Shown here piece by piece: positions 1-7,160 of a stretch of DNA of 64,000 nt. Location: contig JAPXLN010000001.1 in NCBI GenBank assembly GCA_033809515.1, positions 1-64,000 on the forward strand. The letters are read 5' to 3'. This DNA is from JAPXLN01 sp033809515 (GTDB lineage Bacteria; Bacillota; Sulfobacillia; Fermentithermobacillales; Fermentithermobacillaceae). Each line of letters starts with the position of its first letter. The stretch's first letter is position 1. The position numbers and the translations under genes are program-made. The notes under the pieces were generated by a model. It did no database searches and had not been told where the DNA came from. It saw only the letters and a program-made list of their open reading frames with translations.

Positions 1-111
1 AACCTCCTCCAAAGTCCTTTTGAACAGCTTCTTGAGTGCGTCCTGAACGTCCTGAACAGTCTTGCACTCCTTAGCTAACTCCTTGGCTAATCTGTCTCCT
101 TGATCTATCAT
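1..111 (-). CDS. IS256-family transposase, N-terminal fragment cut by window edge
   Basis: This is the first 37 codons of a gene that runs off the left edge, reading leftwards from ATG at 111. The peptide begins MIDQGDRLAKELAKECKTVQ and continues with DVQDALKKLFKRTLEEV. It matches my memory of the N-terminus of IS256-type (DDE, mutator-like) transposases, which open with a short helical region before the conserved 'EAEMxxHLGY' block; that block would lie outside the window. A likely terminal inverted repeat lies 40-60 bp upstream. Whether the full transposase is intact cannot be told. Family assignment rests on a short N-terminal match only. Confidence 0.72.
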   Translation of the reverse strand, partial: MIDQGDRLAKELAKECKTVQDVQDALKKLFKRTLEEV

Positions 112-170
112 TGGACAAGCCTCCCTCGATGGAAGTATTGCCCAATTACACAGATTTCATTACACTCCCT
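1..170 (-). mobile_element. Right-hand end of an IS256-type insertion sequence
   Basis: The transposase start at 111 is followed upstream by a stretch ending in ACACAGATTTCATTACACTC (149-168). Read inward this is GAGTGTAATGAAATCTGTGT, the style of terminal repeat found in clostridial IS256 elements (from memory). The element seems to end at about 169-170, because the next base begins the 105-bp repeat partway through one of its modules. The element therefore appears to have inserted into the repeat array. The exact end and the expected 8-9 bp target duplication cannot be checked without the other end. Confidence 0.6.
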
Positions 171-474
171 CCAAAACCGCTACTTCCTTCCTCCAGGGAG
201 CAAGACTGGTCCGAAATGGCACAGTTCCCACCCCAGCCTGGTACAAAATCGACCACTCTCGGCCAGGATCTGGTTCCAAAACCGCCACTTCCTTCCTCCA
301 GGGAGCAAGACTGGTCCGAAATGGCACAGTTCCCACCCCGACCTGGTACAAAATCGACCACTCTCGGCCAGGATCTGGTTCCAAAACCGCTACTTCCTTC
401 CTCCAGGGAGCAAGACTGGTCCGAAATAGCACAGTTCCCACCCCAGCCTGGTACAAAATCGACCACTCTCGGCC
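171..474. repeat. 105-bp tandem repeat (about 2.9 copies) with an internal three-module structure
   Basis: Copies start at 171, 276 and 381 with a period of exactly 105 bp and only a few base differences. The third copy ends near 474. Each unit holds three modules of about 41, 32 and 32 bp. All open with CTGGT, then a variable dinucleotide or trinucleotide, AAA, and a CAC-containing segment (CTGGTTCCAAAACCGCCACT; CTGGTCCGAAATGGCACAGT; CTGGTACAAAATCGACCACT). The array is therefore a higher-order repeat. Because 105 is a multiple of three, spurious open frames persist on both strands; none looks like a real protein. The first module lacks its CTGGTT start, consistent with IS insertion there. 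Confidence 0.9.
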
Positions 475-530
475 CAACTCTGACCCCAGGCCAGTAACTT
501 GCCGGTCGGCCAGTCAGCCATGAGTTTTGT

Positions 531-1307
531 TCAGCCCTTCTGATCCTGTCTACCTTGCCTGTCCTGCCGCACCATAGTCCTTCGAACATTCGCGGCATAC
601 TCCTCACAAAGGCTCTCTAACGACCGCACGCGAGGACCGTTACGGTCAACATACTTCAGTGGCACGCCAGGCGGGATCTTGGCCAACATGCCATCATAGG
701 AAAGGTCCTGTTCAGTGACAATCACAAGCTCAATGCCATGCCTTTGACTCAGACTAGCCTTCACATGATCACGTAACTGAAGCTGTTGGAGAGCCACCTC
801 ACTTGGGAATCTCTCCGTAGTTCGGAAATGCTGTTGACCGTGGAATTCCCAGGCTACGTTATAGGGCTCAGGCAAGAAACAATCGTACTCCAGGTATTCC
901 CCGGTTGGTGGATTCTGCAAAAACCACGGCCTCACGTCAACAAGGATCGAGCATGAGTCCACAAGAACCGTAAGCCATTCGTGCATATGAGTCTGCCCAA
1001 CCCGTGAAACAAACCTCAAACGTTCTTTGTACTGTTCAGCAATTCTGAGCTGACACTCATATGGCATAGTAGGATATGCCACTTTGCGATTGCCCTCAGG
1101 CACAACCACAACCCACCCACAATCGACAATCCTCTTGCACTGGCTGCGAATGGCACGCCTCCCCTGTCCTGTTAGCCTGCTTAACTCGGCTATAGAGCGA
1201 CCGGGAGTGAGCGCAATCTGCATGTACAAACCGAGGTCGGCCGGACGCAGAGACTCCTCACAAACTAAAGCGACAGGTGCTTCGAGAAACATCCTGTGGC
1301 TCACCAT
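531..1307 (-). CDS. Winged-helix protein with a PD-(D/E)xK-like nuclease domain
   Basis: The protein has 258 aa with an ATG start behind AAGGATAG. Residues about 20-90 look like a winged-helix DNA-binding domain (LSRLTGQGRRAIRSQCKRIV as recognition region). Residues about 135-220 resemble very-short-patch or homing-type PD-(D/E)xK endonucleases: YLEYDCFLPE (acidic D on a strand), then WEFHGQQHF (the ExxxQxH-type core), then a helix with RDHVKASL and a strand HGIELVIVTEQDL. This is a fold-level guess, not a named family. It stands alone between a repeat array with an IS end and the SASP/NHEJ genes. It could be an accessory defence or mobile-element nuclease, or a domesticated regulator. The DNA target is unknown. 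Confidence 0.6.
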   Translation of the reverse strand: MVSHRMFLEAPVALVCEESLRPADLGLYMQIALTPGRSIAELSRLTGQGRRAIRSQCKRIVDCGWVVVVPEGNRKVAYPTMPYECQLRIAEQYKERLRFVSRVGQTHMHEWLTVLVDSCSILVDVRPWFLQNPPTGEYLEYDCFLPEPYNVAWEFHGQQHFRTTERFPSEVALQQLQLRDHVKASLSQRHGIELVIVTEQDLSYDGMLAKIPPGVPLKYVDRNGPRVRSLESLCEEYAANVRRTMVRQDRQGRQDQKG

Positions 1308-1408
1308 AGGCTATCCTTCCTTCAGTGTTTGGCTAATCTTACCATAATATCCCAGAGAACGACAAGCCAACCAAACCGGGAAACGAACTCGACGGCCGAA
1401 AATAGGAA

Positions 1409-1429
1409 CCCCCGGCACAAGGCCGGGGG
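1409..1429 (-). terminator. Hairpin downstream of the SASP gene
   Basis: An 8-bp perfect GC stem (CCCCCGGC at 1409-1416 pairing with GCCGGGGG at 1422-1429) has a 5-base loop. It lies 6 bp beyond the SASP stop codon. On the minus strand the stem is followed by TTCCTATTTT, an imperfect U-rich tail. It is probably an intrinsic terminator for the spore protein gene. Confidence 0.65.
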
Positions 1430-1435
1430 ATTTTG

Positions 1436-1759
1436 CTACCGTCGTTTTTGGTCTTCCGCCATATGGGCTTCAGCGTACTCGATCATTCTCTTGACCATCT
1501 GGCCACCAATGCGGCCTCCAATATGGCCACCTACCAGACCGCACTCGCGGGAGGTCATATTAGGCCATCCCACCGTGCGAATCTTCTCGGAAAGGCCAAG
1601 CTCATCAGCCACCTCGTACTTCAGCCGGTCCAGATTGGCCCTGAGCTGCTCCTCACCTCCACCCTGGACGTATCCTAGTTCCTGGGCGACCTCAAACTTC
1701 AGTTGGTCCAGTGCTCTCCCTGCGTCAGGGTTCACCGGACGCCTGCGCCGTCTCGCCAA
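1436..1759 (-). CDS. Alpha/beta-type small acid-soluble spore protein
   Basis: A DNA-binding protein that coats and protects spore DNA. It has 107 aa from a TTG start with AAGGAGG nine bases upstream. The N-terminus is very basic (MARRRRRP). There are two copies of the SASP signature: LDQLKFEVAQELG (about 17-29) and LDRLKYEVADELG (about 43-55). The family's C-terminal block SRECGLVGGHIGGRIGGQMV follows. The duplicated N-terminal motif makes it longer than the usual 60-70 aa. The K(F/Y)EVA.ELG segments resemble the site cut by germination protease GPR. It is expected to be forespore-expressed (SigG), but I could not place a convincing SigG promoter. It sits next to the NHEJ genes, which are also linked to spore DNA care. 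Confidence 0.9.
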   Translation of the reverse strand: MARRRRRPVNPDAGRALDQLKFEVAQELGYVQGGGEEQLRANLDRLKYEVADELGLSEKIRTVGWPNMTSRECGLVGGHIGGRIGGQMVKRMIEYAEAHMAEDQKRR

Positions 1760-1794
1760 GAAAGGACCCCTCCTTGGACGGTAGCCTAGTTATG

Positions 1795-2724
1795 TTACCC
1801 CGGCGCGGCAGTCCGCAGAAGCCGGTCTATGTTCTGTCGCCTGGAAAGTACAGGAGCAAACAGGTCCCCAACAGAACGAACCCGGTCCACAACATTTCGA
1901 ATATTGAAAGATGCAGGATGAAACTGATCAAGCTCCTCCCACAGGATAGGCACAGACACAGGAGCGCTCCTGCGTGCTCTGACTCCGTATACGGTTGAAA
2001 TTGTTTGTCCGCGTGCCACCTGCGGATAATCAATATAGACGTGGCCTGCCCTGCTTTTCACCCTCCGTTCCAGAGTGACTTTCTCAGGGTAAGCTGCCTC
2101 AATGAGAGAAGCAGCATAGCCCACAAAAGACGATACCTGCCGGAAAGTGTACTTCAGCTCCAACGGCACGAAAACGTGCAGCCCCGTAGCGCCTGAAAGC
2201 TTAGGGTAGCCGGCAAGATTCCACTCCTGCAACAGAGTCCGCACCATCTTAGCCACCACCTTGACATCCTCCCAGGTAGCGCCTTCAGCCGGGTCAATGT
2301 CGAAAACCGCAAAATCCGGACTGTTAAGGTGCGGATAACTTGAAAGCCAAGGGTTAATCTCAATAACTCCCGAATTAGCAAGCCAGACCAGTGTTGCCAC
2401 ATCATGGCACAAAACAAAATTGATATAAGAACCTTTTTCCTTTGATTTAACAGGCAGTACTCTGACCCAATCAGGCATACCCTTGGGTGCATCTTTCTGG
2501 TAGAAACCCGGGGCCCCTATCCCGTCAGGGTAACGAACCAGCGAAAGAGGCCTATCCTCAAGGTGCGGAAGGATATAGGGTGCCACCGCAGTGCAGTAGT
2601 CAATAAGGTCAGCCTTAGTATAGCCCTCACCGGGCCAGTAAACCTTATCAAGGTTGGTCAGCCTGACCTCGCGACCTTCCACTTGCACAAACATCTCGTT
2701 CTGCGACATAGAGCCCCGTCTCAT
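1795..2724 (-). CDS. ligD: LigD-type NHEJ polymerase/primase domain protein
   Basis: Stand-alone polymerase domain of bacterial LigD, which fills gaps with (ribo)nucleotides at DNA ends held by Ku. It has 309 aa from ATG 2724, chosen because GGAG lies seven bases upstream; an upstream in-frame start at 2763 and ATG 2709 are less well supported. The AEP-family catalytic DxD is seen as FDIDP at about 141-145, and SGATGLHVFVPL at about 177 is the conserved nucleotide-binding strand. The C-terminal part (YIDYPQVARGQT) contains the third metal-site region. The ligase domain is in the next gene upstream instead of fused, an arrangement known in several Firmicutes and archaea. The gap to the ligase gene is 82 bp, so they are probably co-transcribed. 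Confidence 0.92.
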   Translation of the reverse strand: MRRGSMSQNEMFVQVEGREVRLTNLDKVYWPGEGYTKADLIDYCTAVAPYILPHLEDRPLSLVRYPDGIGAPGFYQKDAPKGMPDWVRVLPVKSKEKGSYINFVLCHDVATLVWLANSGVIEINPWLSSYPHLNSPDFAVFDIDPAEGATWEDVKVVAKMVRTLLQEWNLAGYPKLSGATGLHVFVPLELKYTFRQVSSFVGYAASLIEAAYPEKVTLERRVKSRAGHVYIDYPQVARGQTISTVYGVRARRSAPVSVPILWEELDQFHPASFNIRNVVDRVRSVGDLFAPVLSRRQNIDRLLRTAAPG

Positions 2725-2806
2725 CACCTTACTCCAGTGCTCCGGATACACTGCACTCCACAACCTACAGCCACCATAGCCAGATCCACCTCTTCAGACG
2801 ACATCC

Positions 2807-3790
2807 CTAGACAAGGTCCTTAAACACAGGATGGCGCAGCTTTTTGTCCGGCGTCATCTCCGTATAGCTGACCTCCACACCAAAATAAGGTACTACCCAG
2901 GTGATCTTGCTCCGCTCCTTAGGCGACAGAACGCTCTTCAGCGACGTCTTCTCCATAGACCACAGCTTCCAGCCGGCAGCCTCCCGGTTGGAAACGTCAA
3001 GATGCACAGGCTCAAGCACCCCCAGTAGAGCTTCCTCATACTCCCGGTTAAGACCCGACGACACCCTTCCCACAATGCTGTACGTGCTGCCCACCCTATC
3101 GGCCAAAACCAACGAGCCCAAACTTCTGCCGGGAGACGGCAAAAAGCCCACCACCCAAAACCGCCCCTCAAGGGAATTCCTTATCTTAAGCCAATAACGC
3201 GACCTGCGACCAGGCGTATACCTACCGCTGCGCTGCTTGGCCATCATACCTTCCATACCTTGCTTCACAACCCATGCAAAAAGAGACTTCCCCTCACCTA
3301 CGACAACGCTGGAAACCACCAAAGCGTCGCCGCCTGACACAACAACAGACCTTAGCAGCTCCAATCGCCTGAAAAGAGGCATATCAACGGTGACTTCCCC
3401 GTCAAGAAACAAAATGTCAAAGGCAACAAAAACAACTTGCTCAGGGCTAGACCTGAGATAAGAAAAGTCTACGCGACCGGCGTGAAAGGCCACAATCTCA
3501 CCATCCAACAGGGCGGACTTGCAGCGCAGACAGGTTCTCACGGCAGCAAGACCGGGAAATGCAGAGAGAAGAGGCTTTCCGTTGCGAGAGTCCAGGTACA
3601 CCTCGTCACCGATATACGCCAGAGCCCGGTACCCGTCCCACTTCACCTCGAAGATCCAGTCCTCATCGTCAAAGGGGCCAGGGGCCCTTTCAGCCAGCAT
3701 AGGCCGGAAACGCGGAATCCCCAGAATGGTCTCGCCGGTAATGCCGTGGGCAGGCCGTGACTCAGAATGACCCTGGCGGGGGAGCTCCAT
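2807..3790 (-). CDS. ligD: ATP-dependent DNA ligase (LigD ligase domain)
   Basis: Seals double-strand breaks in Ku-dependent end joining. It has 327 aa from ATG 3790, which has an excellent AGGAGGT five bases upstream. The start overlaps the Ku stop region by about 29 bp, so translation is coupled. The adenylation motif EVKWDGYR places the AMP-accepting lysine at about residue 50. Other nucleotidyltransferase motifs follow: LLDGEIVAF, AFDILFLDG, MMAKQRSGRYTPGRRSRYWL and WLKIRN. The C-terminal OB fold ends with the typical LigD sequence YTEMTPDKKLRHPVF. No polymerase or phosphoesterase domain is fused. The family is secure. Confidence 0.94.
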   Translation of the reverse strand: MELPRQGHSESRPAHGITGETILGIPRFRPMLAERAPGPFDDEDWIFEVKWDGYRALAYIGDEVYLDSRNGKPLLSAFPGLAAVRTCLRCKSALLDGEIVAFHAGRVDFSYLRSSPEQVVFVAFDILFLDGEVTVDMPLFRRLELLRSVVVSGGDALVVSSVVVGEGKSLFAWVVKQGMEGMMAKQRSGRYTPGRRSRYWLKIRNSLEGRFWVVGFLPSPGRSLGSLVLADRVGSTYSIVGRVSSGLNREYEEALLGVLEPVHLDVSNREAAGWKLWSMEKTSLKSVLSPKERSKITWVVPYFGVEVSYTEMTPDKKLRHPVFKDLV

Positions 3791-4745
3791 CAGCAACCTC
3801 CTCCTCAGGTGCTTTTCCCCCCTTCCGGCGGGGCGCTGCCCGGCCGCCCCTGCCTGCGGGGCCTCCCGGACCTGCCCCGGGTTGCCGGCTTACCGCGCCT
3901 GCTCCCGCCGCCCCAGGTTGCCTGCCCCCCAGACCCGCTATCGCCGGCTCAAACCCAGAAGCTCCTCCGACTTGCTCCTGCTTGGCCTTTTCCACGCTCC
4001 TGCGCAATGCTTCCATGAGGTCGATTACCTGCGCCGCAGGACGCTCAGGCTCTCTGACGACCTCCTGGCCCTGGATCTTCTTCTGAATCATGTCGAAAGC
4101 CCATTGACGCTGGACATTCTCATACTTGGCCGGTTCAAACCGGGTCGACAGGGTCTCAATCAGAGTCTTGGCCATGTTCATCTCGCGTTCATCAAGAACC
4201 TGTTCGCCTGGAACAGAAAGCTCCTCCCCGGCTCGCACCTCATCAGCCCAGAACATAGTCTCAAGGGTTATGAATCTATCCCCGTAAGTTCTGACCAGTG
4301 CCAGCGTCTCCCGGGCCCGAATAGCCACCCTGGCCACGGCAACCTTCCCTTCCTTTTGCATTGCTGAAAAAAGAAGGCGGTACGCCTTCTCCGCCCCTTC
4401 CCGGGGCTCAAGGAAATAGCTCTTCTCGAAAAAAACAGGATCTACATCAGCCAAATCAGCAAAATCCATGATCTCGATCACGTGAGCAGCAGGACCCGGT
4501 ATAGACTCCAATTCCTCCGGGCTGAAAGTCACATAGCGGCCCTTCTGATATTCAAAGGCGCGTACAATCTCCTCTTGCGGTACCTCCCGGTTACACGCAG
4601 GACACCACTTGAGATACCTGACAGGCCCATGGCATTGAGTGTGAAGCAAGTTGAAGCTGGGCGCCTTGCGCTCGGTGGCAGCATACAACCGGACAGGTAT
4701 TACCACCAATCCAAACGCAAGAGTGCCGTTCCACAATGGTCGCAC
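3762..4745 (-). CDS. ku: Non-homologous end-joining protein Ku
   Basis: Homodimeric ring protein that binds broken DNA ends and recruits LigD. It has 327 aa with a GTG start behind GGGGAGG. The opening RPLWNGTLAFGLVVIPVRLY and the YLKWCPACNREV segment are typical of bacterial Ku; the core spans about 1-250. The C-terminus (about 255-327) is a low-complexity Gly/Ala/Pro/Arg tail with repeated RQPGA and a basic patch (RAAPRRKGGK), comparable to lysine-rich DNA-binding tails of other bacterial Ku proteins. Gene order Ku, ligase, polymerase next to an SASP suggests repair of breaks in dormant or germinating spores, when no second chromosome is available. Confidence 0.95.
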   Translation of the reverse strand: MRPLWNGTLAFGLVVIPVRLYAATERKAPSFNLLHTQCHGPVRYLKWCPACNREVPQEEIVRAFEYQKGRYVTFSPEELESIPGPAAHVIEIMDFADLADVDPVFFEKSYFLEPREGAEKAYRLLFSAMQKEGKVAVARVAIRARETLALVRTYGDRFITLETMFWADEVRAGEELSVPGEQVLDEREMNMAKTLIETLSTRFEPAKYENVQRQWAFDMIQKKIQGQEVVREPERPAAQVIDLMEALRRSVEKAKQEQVGGASGFEPAIAGLGGRQPGAAGAGAVSRQPGAGPGGPAGRGGRAAPRRKGGKAPEEEVADGAPPPGSF

Positions 4746-4845
4746 AAGTTAAGCCTCCCCAGGGACGCCGGGTACTCTCCAGAATCAGTCTGAACCCTTG
4801 ACCGGCCCAATGAACTTGATACGTGAATAGCAGACCAAGTCCAGG

Positions 4846-5382
4846 CTAATGCACGGGACCTCTTATAGACGGGTCCCGTCCTTCAGAACTCTCTCGAGCG
4901 CTTCGACCCCGCCGATTCTCACAAGCCTCTGTGACCCTCTCAAGAATATCCGGAGCCTCATCAAGCAGCCGGTCAAAGATCGCCCTGCTGTCAACAGGAA
5001 GAAACCGGACCTTCCTGCCACCGACGATGAGAAAGCCCACAGGCTTCACAGACACCCCGGCCCCAGCGCCTCCGGTAAACGGCATAGCCTGGCCATATGA
5101 CTGGTCCTGCTCTTGACCCCATTGACCCCCCTCATCCTGCCCTCCGCCACTGGCGGCGCCTTCCTGACCTCCAGCCTGCTCCTGGTAGTACCCATCCCCC
5201 TGACCGCCTGGGAACTCATCGCCGCCCCCGGCCACAAACCCAAAACACACGCGGGACACAGGTATAATCACCGTGCCCTCCTTCGTTTCCACAGGACTGC
5301 CGACAACCGTATTCACATCGACCATAGACTTGATGCTATCCATAGTGGTACGCATCAGATTCTGAATAGGATGACCGCCCAT
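4846..5382 (-). CDS. gerW: GerW family sporulation protein (YtfJ-like)
   Basis: Homologue of B. subtilis YtfJ/GerW, needed for normal spore germination with some nutrients. It has 178 aa from ATG 5382, chosen because GGAGG lies eight bases upstream; a longer open frame to 5520 lacks a good site. The N-terminal region HPIQNLMRTTMDSIKSMVDV followed by GSPVETKEGTVIIPVSRVCFGF is the family hallmark, and the C-terminal half has VKPVGFLIV. Between them lies a Gly/Gln-rich insert (about 55-110) that is longer than usual. The C-terminus is extended and charged. The next gene upstream encodes DUF2953, the usual partner of ytfJ, in the same direction. Confidence 0.9.
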   Translation of the reverse strand: MGGHPIQNLMRTTMDSIKSMVDVNTVVGSPVETKEGTVIIPVSRVCFGFVAGGGDEFPGGQGDGYYQEQAGGQEGAASGGGQDEGGQWGQEQDQSYGQAMPFTGGAGAGVSVKPVGFLIVGGRKVRFLPVDSRAIFDRLLDEAPDILERVTEACENRRGRSARESSEGRDPSIRGPVH

Positions 5383-5422
5383 ACCCCATTCCTCCGTTCT
5401 TCCGCTCTTGAGGAGAGCAGAC

Positions 5423-6187
5423 TTAGTATTCCACCACCTTGACATTTGAGTTCCGGGAAGGCTTGCCTTTGCCATGCCCGGCACGAGAACCGGTCTGCTG
5501 AAACATGCGCCGAAGAACAACCACAGTTCGAGTGATTCTCACCAGAGAAGACCTGACGGTAACGCCAAATCTAAAGGCGAATCCCTGACGCGTATAAGAA
5601 GGGAAAACAGATATAGAGGGTCTTGCATCAAAGACAAGGCCGCGCTTTCGTGCGGTTCTCCACAAGACACAAAGGGCCGAAACAACCGAACCGGTAGCTA
5701 TAGCAGTCTGGAACGCATCTTCCAGGCCTACCCAGCCTGCTACAAAAGCTTCCTCAACTTCAACGGTTCTGGCCAAAATCGATGTAGCCTGCATCATCAT
5801 TCGGTATATTTTTCTGAAAGCTCTGAGTCCGTTTCTTGCCTGCCTAAGTAGATTGCTCCGGGGCCTGCTACGCCTCCCCTTCACCAGGTCCCCTGCCTGC
5901 CCGCCCCGCCCCTCAGGATCCCCTGCCTGCCCGCCCCGCCCCCCAGGATCCCCTGCCTGCCCGCCCCGCCCCGCCAATCTCCGCATCCTGCCCGGCAACC
6001 CCATGCTGAACCCGTCTCCCTCCCCCGAGATTCGCCACGGGATATACCACGGAACCAGAGGAAGCCGCAGGCCAAAGTCTAGTTCAGTCTTCCCGGGCAC
6101 AATTCTGCCACGCACTCTGACCCGCGCAGGCAGAAAGGCAAAAGTCGCCGGAAATAGCATCAGCGCTGCTATCAAGGCTGCTTTCAT
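5423..6187 (-). CDS. DUF2953 domain protein, probable membrane-anchored sporulation-linked protein
   Basis: A 254-aa protein of the DUF2953 family, which is habitually encoded next to ytfJ/gerW; its function is unknown. The chosen start is ATG 6187, giving an N-terminal hydrophobic segment (MKAALIAALMLFPATFAFLP) that can anchor it; an in-frame start at 6271 is possible and no strong ribosome site decides. The conserved C-terminal half contains VEEAFVAGWVGLEDAF, then a transmembrane-like segment, then VRITRTVVVLRRMF. An in-frame minisatellite of about three copies of GRGGQAGDP lies at about residues 70-100, probably a species-specific expansion. Confidence 0.7.
   Translation of the reverse strand: MKAALIAALMLFPATFAFLPARVRVRGRIVPGKTELDFGLRLPLVPWYIPWRISGEGDGFSMGLPGRMRRLAGRGGQAGDPGGRGGQAGDPEGRGGQAGDLVKGRRSRPRSNLLRQARNGLRAFRKIYRMMMQATSILARTVEVEEAFVAGWVGLEDAFQTAIATGSVVSALCVLWRTARKRGLVFDARPSISVFPSYTRQGFAFRFGVTVRSSLVRITRTVVVLRRMFQQTGSRAGHGKGKPSRNSNVKVVEY
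5891..5973. repeat. 30-bp in-frame minisatellite within the DUF2953 gene
   Basis: Nearly three copies of a 30-bp unit (CCCTGCCTGCCCGCCCCGCC followed by about CCTCAGGATC) start at 5891, 5921 and 5951. On the minus strand each copy encodes about ten residues of the form GRGGQAGDPG. The copy number keeps the frame. Confidence 0.9.
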
Positions 6188-6395
6188 GATGTATGCATCC
6201 CCATACCCAAGAAATCCCTTCCTGGATATAGCATGTCTCAGAAGCAAACCCTGTAGTCTGGAATCGGACACCTTCCGCCTAGAAGGGCCTCATGTCACCC
6301 GAAAAACTAGCCAAAGAACCGTGTTCGAGACCCCTTCAGCCCCTTCAGCCCCCTGAGATCCCTTGTGAGACCCCTTCAAACGCCGCAGCGCACCG

Positions 6396-6448
6396 AGTTG
6401 TGCCCGGGCGCACATCTTTTCGAACAAGGTGTGCCCTCAGGCACAACT
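6396..6448. other. Nested inverted repeat between scpB and the DUF2953 gene
   Basis: An outer 9-bp perfect stem (AGTTGTGCC at 6396-6404 with GGCACAACT at 6440-6448) encloses an inner 8-bp stem (GGGCGCAC at 6406-6413 with GTGTGCCC at 6429-6436, one G-T wobble). The loop is 15 bases. A further copy of the GTTGTGC word (as GCACAAC) lies at 6473-6479. It could be a transcription attenuator after scpB or a remnant repetitive element. There is no clear U tract on the minus strand, so I do not call it a terminator. The rest of the 6188-6517 gap holds no supported gene; 6324-6376 has three spaced 'ccccttca' words. Confidence 0.6.
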
Positions 6449-6517
6449 TTCCAAAGAAGATGGGCGGAAATGCACAACTTCACTGCCGGGCCCCCTCGGA
6501 TTGGCAGGAAAGGTCGA

Positions 6518-7015
6518 TTAGGGCTTTTCAAGAGGAGGAAGGCCTTCTATAGATTCAAGGCCGGCTCTTTTGAGGAACTCCGGGGTAGTTGCGTACAGCT
6601 TGGGTCTGCCAAGGGTCTTCTTTCGACCGGCCTCGCGGATGAGGCCTTTTTCAAGAAGCGTTTCGATGCTGCTCTCTGGGTTCACCCCTCTCACCACTGC
6701 TATGTCTTGCCGGGTCACCGGTTGCCGGTAGGCGATGACGGCCAGGGTCTCCAGGGCGCCCTTGGACAGAGTCGCCCACACCTTCTTAGAGAGCACCCCT
6801 GTCACGAAATCGGCGTACTCAGGCCTTGTTTGGATCGCAAGCCCCCCTGCCACAGTCCGAAGACATATGCCCCTCTTCGCATACATGCCCTCAAGCAGAG
6901 CCGCAGCGTCACGGATGTCCTTTTCAGGCACACCCAGTCCCGATGCAAGCCTTTCCACAGGAACGGGTTCATCTGATGCAAACAACACAGCCTCTAAGAT
7001 CGTCCAAAGCTCCAA
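6518..7015 (-). CDS. scpB: Segregation and condensation protein B
   Basis: Winged-helix kleisin partner of the SMC condensin (Smc-ScpA-ScpB), used for chromosome compaction and segregation. It has 165 aa from a TTG start behind GGGAG. The sequence begins ELWTILEAVLFASDEPVPVE and contains the family motif ETLAVIAYRQPVTRQDIAVVRGV at about 90-112 (split here: ETLAVIAYRQPV, then TRQDIAVVRGV). GLIREAGRKKTLGRPKLYAT is the second winged helix. Length is slightly short of the usual 180-200. scpA lies upstream but is separated by a 220-bp repeat-rich gap, which is unusual because the two genes normally abut. Confidence 0.94.
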   Translation of the reverse strand: MELWTILEAVLFASDEPVPVERLASGLGVPEKDIRDAAALLEGMYAKRGICLRTVAGGLAIQTRPEYADFVTGVLSKKVWATLSKGALETLAVIAYRQPVTRQDIAVVRGVNPESSIETLLEKGLIREAGRKKTLGRPKLYATTPEFLKRAGLESIEGLPPLEKP

Positions 7016-7029
7016 GAAAAATGCTCCCT

Positions 7030-7160
7030 TCTGCTGCTATGCCAGCTCTGCCGCTATGCTGACTGGCTGTCACGCTGCCACGCTGCTATGCTGCCACGCT
7101 GCTATGCTGCCACGCTGCTATGCTGCCACGCCGCTATGCTGACTCGCTGTTATGCCGGCT
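7030..7160. repeat. 16-bp tandem repeat between scpA and scpB
   Basis: Three exact copies of CGCTGCTATGCTGCCA start at 7081, 7097 and 7113. Degenerate copies follow at 7129 and 7145, and looser versions precede from about 7030. Further 'GTCGCTG' words continue to about 7215. No convincing coding sequence lies in 7016-7235. The repeat separates two genes usually co-translated. Confidence 0.9.

Noticed and set aside
171..474. CRISPR array
   Set aside because: The copies are contiguous 105-bp units without unique spacers, and no cas genes are present.
100..607. Open frames of 100-150 codons on both strands across the 105-bp repeats
   Set aside because: They exist because the repeat length is a multiple of three and the repeat lacks stops. 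Frames on both strands are equally open, composition is not protein-like, and no ribosome site is seen.
7030..7160. CRISPR or small protein gene
   Set aside because: The 16-bp units are head-to-tail with no spacers, and no frame has a start with a ribosome site.
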